Source of the DNA: Planctomycetota bacterium
Lineage (GTDB): Bacteria; Planctomycetota; Phycisphaerae; Phycisphaerales; Phycisphaeraceae
Direction: 5' to 3'
Assembly: GCA_029267795.1 (NCBI GenBank)
Contig: JAJUHR010000040.1
Location: forward strand, 1 to 10,195
Length of the DNA stretch: 10,195 bases
In this document: piece after piece, positions 6,536-10,195 of the stretch
How the letters are laid out: every line of letters begins with the position of its first letter
Numbering within the stretch: position 1 is the stretch's first letter
Position numbers and translations under genes: made by a program
Notes under the pieces: model-generated
The model's input: only the letters and a program-made list of their open reading frames with translations
The model's database searches: none
Told to the model about the DNA's origin: nothing

Positions 6536-7363
6536 ATGTCCGAAACCGCCACCACCACCGCTTCCCCCGCGGCCGACAGCTCGTTCCTCGAGCGGCACCA
6601 CTTCCTGCTGCGGCGGCTGCATTCCCTCTCCGGCGTGGTGCCCATCGGTCTCTTTGTGATCATGCACCTGTTCACGAACTTCCAACTGGCGGTGGGTCCC
6701 GTCGTCAGCAAGGACCTCTTCCAGCACGAGGTGGATTTCATCCACATGACCCCCACGCTGTTGTTCGTCGAGGTCGGGCTGTGGCTGAGCATCGCCTTCC
6801 ACGCCGGCCTGGGCTTGGTTTACACCTTCAGCGGCCGGCCCAACGTGCAGCAGTACCCCTACGGAGGCAACGTCCGATATACCCTGCAGCGCACCACCGG
6901 GATCGTCGCCCTGGTCTTTATCTTCCTTCACATCGCCACGCTGCGATGGCGCTGGAACTTGTTGGGTTGGGAAACGCCGTTTGATCCCCACAACGCCACG
7001 CAGACCGTCGCGCAGGCCCTGCAGTTCGCGTGGTGGGTCCCGGTGCTTTACCTGGTCGGGGCGCTCAGCGTCGTGTTCCACTGGGCCAACGGGCTATGGA
7101 CAGCCGCGATCACTTGGGGCTTGACCGTCAGCGTGGCGGCGCAGCGTCGCTGGGGGTACGCCTGCGCAGCGTTGGGCATTGTGCTGACTCTGTTCACCAT
7201 CGGCGCGGTGATCGCGGCGACTCGCCACGATCTCGCTTCGACGCAGACCATCCAGGTTCACGCTGAAACGTCTCCGACACCCGCGGCCCCCCCGGCACCG
7301 GACGGGTTCCCGGTCACAGAGGCGGCCCGGGTGGGCTCACCGCAGTGGCGTCAAACGCATTGA
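6536..7363 (+). CDS. sdhC: Succinate dehydrogenase cytochrome b558 subunit
   Basis: This 275-residue membrane anchor of complex II carries electrons from the iron-sulfur subunit to the quinone pool. It matches the five-helix, di-haem type of Bacillus SdhC and Wolinella FrdC. Recognisable elements are RRLHSLSGVVPIG (26-38), IMHLFTN (42-48), AFHAGLG (87-93), LQRTTGIVALVFIFLH (117-132) and VVFHWANGLWTAAITWG (179-195). H44, H89, H132 and H182 match the four haem-ligating histidines of Bacillus SdhC (H28, H70, H113 and H155). The fifth helix is followed by one more hydrophobic stretch (about 208-227). A 45-residue proline/alanine-rich hydrophilic tail, absent from the roughly 200-residue Bacillus protein, completes the chain. 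It is the first gene of the sdh operon, 122 bases before sdhA, with a promoter candidate upstream. Confidence 0.95.
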   Translation: MSETATTTASPAADSSFLERHHFLLRRLHSLSGVVPIGLFVIMHLFTNFQLAVGPVVSKDLFQHEVDFIHMTPTLLFVEVGLWLSIAFHAGLGLVYTFSGRPNVQQYPYGGNVRYTLQRTTGIVALVFIFLHIATLRWRWNLLGWETPFDPHNATQTVAQALQFAWWVPVLYLVGALSVVFHWANGLWTAAITWGLTVSVAAQRRWGYACAALGIVLTLFTIGAVIAATRHDLASTQTIQVHAETSPTPAAPPAPDGFPVTEAARVGSPQWRQTH

Positions 7364-7409
7364 GTCGGACTGTCGCCGCGTCCGTCCATAGGGACGGGAG
7401 GGAGCCGAC
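7364..7409 (+). other. Hairpin between sdhC and sdhA (first)
   Basis: CCGTCC (7382-7387) and GGACGG (7392-7397) form a six-pair stem with loop ATAG. An outer five-pair stem, GTCGG (7364-7368) with CCGAC (7405-7409), can enclose it. No U-run follows, so it is not a typical intrinsic terminator. It may protect or help process the sdh messenger. Confidence 0.45.
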
Positions 7410-7433
7410 CATAACACCAAGCCGTTCCAGCCC

Positions 7434-7448
7434 GCTGGGCCACCCAGC
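7434..7448 (+). other. Hairpin between sdhC and sdhA (second)
   Basis: GCTGGG (7434-7439), loop CCA and CCCAGC (7443-7448) form a perfect six-pair GC-rich stem. Flanking CCC (7431-7433) and GGG (7452-7454) could extend it across a small bulge. It ends 37 bases before the sdhA start and has no U-run. Confidence 0.45.
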
Positions 7449-7485
7449 CCCGGGCGATCGGCAAGCTCAAGCGAAAGACAGGCTC

Positions 7486-9366
7486 ATGGCCAGTCAACCC
7501 AGGGTAATCATCGTCGGTGGCGGCTTGGCGGGGCTGGCGGCGACCATCCGCGTCGCCGAGGCCGGCCTGCCGGTCGACCTGTTCAGCATGGTCCCCGTCA
7601 AGCGCTCCCACAGCGTCTGCGCCCAGGGGGGCATCAACGCCTGCAACGACGTCGCCCGACAGCAGGGCTACACCGAGTGGATGCACTTGGAAGAGACGCT
7701 CTATGGCGGGGACTTCCTCAACCACCAGCCCCCCGTCTACGAGATGGTCTACTGGGCCCCCAAGATCATCGACCTGATGGACCGCATGGGCGTCCCCTTC
7801 AACCGCACCCCCGAGGGGCACCGCGACCTGCGACTCTTCGGCGGCAGCCTCTTCAAACGCACCCACTTCGCCGGGGCTACCACCGGCCAGCAACTGCTCT
7901 ACGCCTTGGACGAACAGACCCGCCGTTACGAGGCCGAAGGCAAGGTCACCAAGTATGAGTTCTGGGAGTTCCTCGCCCCGGTCCTGGACGACAGCGGCAT
8001 CTGCCGGGGCATCGTCGCTCAGGACATGCGCACGATGCAGGTCCGCGCGTTCCGCGCCGACGCCGTGGTGATCGCCAGCGGCGGCTGCGGCCAGGTCTTC
8101 GGCAAGAGCACGATGAGCGTGATCTGCACCGGGGCGGCCGCGTCCCGTTGCTACCAGGCCGGCGCCCGGCTCGGCAACCCGGAGTTCATCCAGGTCCACC
8201 CCACCGCGATCCCCGGCGAGGACAAGTGCCGCCTGATGAGCGAATCCGCCCGCGGCGAGGGCGGCCGCGTCTGGGTCCCCCGCAAAAAAGGCGACCCCCG
8301 CCACCCCAACGACATCCCCGAAGCCGAACGCTGGTACTTCCTCGAAGAGAAGTACCCCAAGTACGGCAACCTCGTCCCACGCGACATCGCCACCCGCGAG
8401 ATCTTCTTCGTTTGCCAGCAGGGCTACGGCATCGGCGGCGGCCGGATGGTGTACCTCGACGTCTCCCACCTGCCCGAGGACACCAAGAAAAAACTCGCCG
8501 GCATCCTCGAGATCTACGAGAAGTTCACCGGCGACGACCCGTACCGCGTGCCCATGAAAATCTTCCCCGCGGTGCACTACAGCATGGGCGGGCTCTACAC
8601 CGTCTACACCGCCAAGGGCGACCACAAGGGCATGGTCTACGGCGCCCACAACAACATGATGACCAACCTCCAGGGCCTGTACGCCTTCGGGGAGGTCAAC
8701 TACCAGTACCACGGCGCCACCCGCCTCGGTGCCAACGCCTTGCTCAACTGCATCTTCGACGGGCTGTTCTGCGGCCTGAGCGTGGCCAACTACGCCCGTG
8801 ACGGCGTGAAGGCGCCAGCCGCGTCGCTCCCCGCCGCAATCTTCGACGCCGCCGTCCACCGCGAGCAGGACAAGGTCCAGCGTCTCACCGAGAGCGACGG
8901 CCGGTTCAACCCGTACGAGATCCACCAGCGCCTGGGCGAGGAGATGACCGACTCGTGCACCGTCGTCCGCGAGGAGGGTCGGATGCGCCAGGCCTACAAC
9001 GCCTTGGAGGAGCTTAAAGCCCAATACCGCAGCGTACGCCTCAGCGACACCGGCAGCTGGACCAACCAGCACCTGAGCTTCACGCGGGCGCTGGGCGACA
9101 TGCTGGTCTACGCCGAGGCGATCCTGCTGGGGGCGATCCTCCGCCGCGAGTCCCGCGGCAGCCACTACCGCACCGATTACCCCAATCGCGACGACACCAA
9201 CTTCCTCAAGACCACGATCGCCAAGTACGACCCGGCAGGGAACCGCCCGATCATCGAATACGAGCCGGTGCCCACGCCGCTGGTCACCCCGCGGGCTCGC
9301 ACCTACGGCCGCGTCGAGTCCAGCCCGGACACCAAGCCAACGACCCAACCTGTAGCCGTCGGGTAA
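7486..9366 (+). CDS. sdhA: Succinate dehydrogenase flavoprotein subunit
   Basis: This 626-residue catalytic subunit of complex II oxidises succinate to fumarate and passes electrons to FAD. The N-terminus holds the dinucleotide-binding motif VIIVGGGLAGLAA (7-19). H42 in KRSHSVCAQGG is the histidine that carries covalent FAD in this family. Active-site elements include H238 (VHPTAIPG), R256 (SESARGEGG), H364 (HYSMGG), and H409 and R413 (YHGATRLGANALL). Length and sequence fit the Bacillus/Wolinella-type flavoproteins. The frame stays open back into sdhC (ATG at 7345), but the extra 47 residues look like random low-complexity coding. The ATG at 7486 starts three residues before the QPRVIIVGGG strand. 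It has only a poor AGG close by as a ribosome binding site. Two hairpins lie upstream, and an unrecognised gene follows after five bases. Confidence 0.97.
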   Translation: MASQPRVIIVGGGLAGLAATIRVAEAGLPVDLFSMVPVKRSHSVCAQGGINACNDVARQQGYTEWMHLEETLYGGDFLNHQPPVYEMVYWAPKIIDLMDRMGVPFNRTPEGHRDLRLFGGSLFKRTHFAGATTGQQLLYALDEQTRRYEAEGKVTKYEFWEFLAPVLDDSGICRGIVAQDMRTMQVRAFRADAVVIASGGCGQVFGKSTMSVICTGAAASRCYQAGARLGNPEFIQVHPTAIPGEDKCRLMSESARGEGGRVWVPRKKGDPRHPNDIPEAERWYFLEEKYPKYGNLVPRDIATREIFFVCQQGYGIGGGRMVYLDVSHLPEDTKKKLAGILEIYEKFTGDDPYRVPMKIFPAVHYSMGGLYTVYTAKGDHKGMVYGAHNNMMTNLQGLYAFGEVNYQYHGATRLGANALLNCIFDGLFCGLSVANYARDGVKAPAASLPAAIFDAAVHREQDKVQRLTESDGRFNPYEIHQRLGEEMTDSCTVVREEGRMRQAYNALEELKAQYRSVRLSDTGSWTNQHLSFTRALGDMLVYAEAILLGAILRRESRGSHYRTDYPNRDDTNFLKTTIAKYDPAGNRPIIEYEPVPTPLVTPRARTYGRVESSPDTKPTTQPVAVG

Positions 9367-9371
9367 CGCCC

Positions 9372-9962
9372 ATGATCCACGCCTCACCCACTGGCCAGAC
9401 CTGCGGCGCCTCCCCGTGCGACGCCCCGCCCGCAACCTCACGCGGCGCTGTCCCCCCGGCCAAGGACCCGGAAAAGCTGCTCTGGATGCCCCCCAAGCGG
9501 CTGCGACGCTACCAATGGCAGAAAGTGCTGGCAGGGGCGTTGGTCTCGGTGATCTTCCTTGGGTGGCTCGCCATCCAATGGTCCAGCCCGCTCGTCCGAA
9601 CGATGTCCCTCCTGCTGCTGGGGGTCACCGCGTGGGTCGTGGTCCGCTCGATCGCCGACGACGCCGCCCGGTCCCACGGCCGGCAGATCGCCCTGATCCC
9701 CGGCCCATCACCAGCCCTGGAGATCGCCACGCCCCACAGCCTCGTACGCGTCCCACTGCACAATGTCCACGAGGCTCAGTGGTGCGAGGAACCATTGGAA
9801 CAGGCCGGCCTGTGGCTCTTCGACGAGCATCACCGCGCCCTGGGACACCTCGATTCCGCGTTTTTCGCCGACCAATTGGAAGCCTGCGCGTTCCTGCGAT
9901 GGGCCCGGCGGCAGGTGCACATTGACTTCCCGGTAAGGTGGCCCCAGCCGGTCAATGGATAG
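9372..9962 (+). CDS. Unrecognised two-helix membrane protein between sdhA and sdhB
   Basis: This 196-residue protein is not recognised as a named family. A proline/alanine-rich, poorly ordered N-terminus (1-40, with C11 and C16) precedes a basic patch, PPKRLRRYQWQK (40-51). Two hydrophobic helices at about 52-69 and 74-91 form a tight hairpin, so both ends should face the cytoplasm. The rest (about 95-196) is soluble with alternating strands (RQIALIPG, ALEIATPHSLVRVPLHNV, GLWLFDEHHRALGH) and a final helix, DQLEACAFLRWARRQV. That pattern is reminiscent of bacterial PH-like domains, but this is a guess from pattern only. The start is five bases after the sdhA stop, implying co-transcription and probably coupled translation. 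An in-frame ATG at 9486 (codon 39) would remove the disordered N-terminus. Location inside the operon suggests a link to complex II assembly or membrane placement, not shown by sequence. Confidence 0.72.
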   Translation: MIHASPTGQTCGASPCDAPPATSRGAVPPAKDPEKLLWMPPKRLRRYQWQKVLAGALVSVIFLGWLAIQWSSPLVRTMSLLLLGVTAWVVVRSIADDAARSHGRQIALIPGPSPALEIATPHSLVRVPLHNVHEAQWCEEPLEQAGLWLFDEHHRALGHLDSAFFADQLEACAFLRWARRQVHIDFPVRWPQPVNG

Positions 9963-10001
9963 AACATAACATCATGCAGATAGGCAGCACTCGCGCCGGC
10001 A

Positions 10002-10017
10002 GCTCTTCGGAAAGAGC
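10002..10017 (+). other. Hairpin upstream of sdhB
   Basis: GCTCTT (10002-10007) and AAGAGC (10012-10017) form a six-pair stem with loop CGGA. It lies in the 116-base gap before sdhB. No U-run follows, so it is more likely a messenger processing or stability element than a terminator. Confidence 0.4.
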
Positions 10018-10078
10018 CCCCAACCGACTCAGTACACGAAACCCAGACCACCGCGCCACCCACACGCTTTAAACCCGT

Positions 10079-10195
10079 ATGAGCACCACCACGACAACCG
10101 AAAGAACCATCGGCTTCAAGATCAAGAGGCAGGACTCCCCAGACAGCCCCCCTTACTGGCAAGAGTTCCGCGTCCCCTATAAACCCAACGCCAAC
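10079..10195 (+). CDS. sdhB: Succinate dehydrogenase iron-sulfur subunit (start only, cut by right edge)
   Basis: Only 39 codons are in the window. After a threonine-rich start (MSTTTTTERTIG), the text FKIKRQDSPDSPPYWQEFRV and then PYKPNAN matches the N-terminal ferredoxin-like domain of Bacillus-type SdhB. That domain begins with the same 'IKRQD.P.S.PYW.EF..PY.PN.N' phrase. The complete protein would carry three iron-sulfur clusters and transfer electrons from SdhA to SdhC; the cysteine motifs lie beyond the edge. An in-frame stop at 10070-10072 lies three codons upstream, so the ATG at 10079 is the only available start within view. The sequence before it contains no Shine-Dalgarno site. It is last in the visible order sdhC, sdhA, unknown membrane protein, sdhB. 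Confidence 0.92.
   Translation, partial: MSTTTTTERTIGFKIKRQDSPDSPPYWQEFRVPYKPNAN

Noticed and set aside
7345..7485. 47-residue N-terminal extension of SdhA
   Set aside because: The flavoprotein fold begins right after the ATG at 7486; the extension overlaps sdhC and covers the two hairpins.
7351..9441. Very long open frame on the minus strand opposite sdhA
   Set aside because: It is the complement of a strongly conserved flavoprotein in GC-rich DNA; its translation is a repetitive V/G/D/E/A composition with no recognisable fold.
9922..9927. TTGACT as a -35 box for a separate sdhB promoter
   Set aside because: It is inside the preceding gene and no -10-like hexamer lies 16-18 bases downstream.
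1..10195. tRNA, rRNA, CRISPR array, insertion sequence or attachment site
   Set aside because: No cloverleaf, regular spacer repeats, transposase or terminal inverted repeats were seen on reading both strands.

Overview
The window is a GC-rich, densely coded bacterial chromosome segment. It has a short leftward block (coordinates below about 652) and a long rightward block (835 to the right edge). Its gene content suggests a planctomycete, possibly the Phycisphaerae. The clues are a DUF1844 protein, a Bacillus/Wolinella-type succinate dehydrogenase with a one-chain di-haem cytochrome b, and a GAF/HlyD plus PqqD/M50/HlyD export locus. Several genes also lack a clear Shine-Dalgarno site. This assignment is inferred from gene content and was not tested by any search.

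Left block, minus strand: the N-terminal part of an M24-type Xaa-Pro peptidase runs off the left edge. Upstream of it on the same strand is hisI (histidine biosynthesis), which has a strong Shine-Dalgarno site and a plausible extended -10 promoter. The 182-base divergent intergenic region (653-834) carries that promoter, three imperfect 9-base tandem repeats and a weak candidate promoter for the rightward genes.

Centre, plus strand: three consecutive genes (835-5862) form one export-like locus. The first is a secreted HlyD-type adaptor. The second is a protein with cytoplasmic GAF-like domains, one membrane helix and an HlyD adaptor. The third is a 723-residue fusion of a PqqD-like domain, an M50 zinc metalloprotease membrane core and an HlyD domain. 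No ABC or RND pump, outer-membrane channel or peptide substrate is visible beside them. This is the most intriguing part of the window.

Right block, plus strand: a small DUF1844 gene (5942-6343) is followed by a good promoter candidate and the sdh operon. That operon is sdhC (cytochrome b558), sdhA (flavoprotein), an unrecognised two-helix membrane protein, and the start of sdhB (iron-sulfur subunit), cut by the right edge. Together the three sdh products form the membrane complex that oxidises succinate and reduces (mena)quinone. Two stable hairpins separate sdhC from sdhA and one precedes sdhB. There is no gene-free stretch longer than 300 bases; the largest gaps are 6344-6535 (192 bases) and 653-834 (182 bases).
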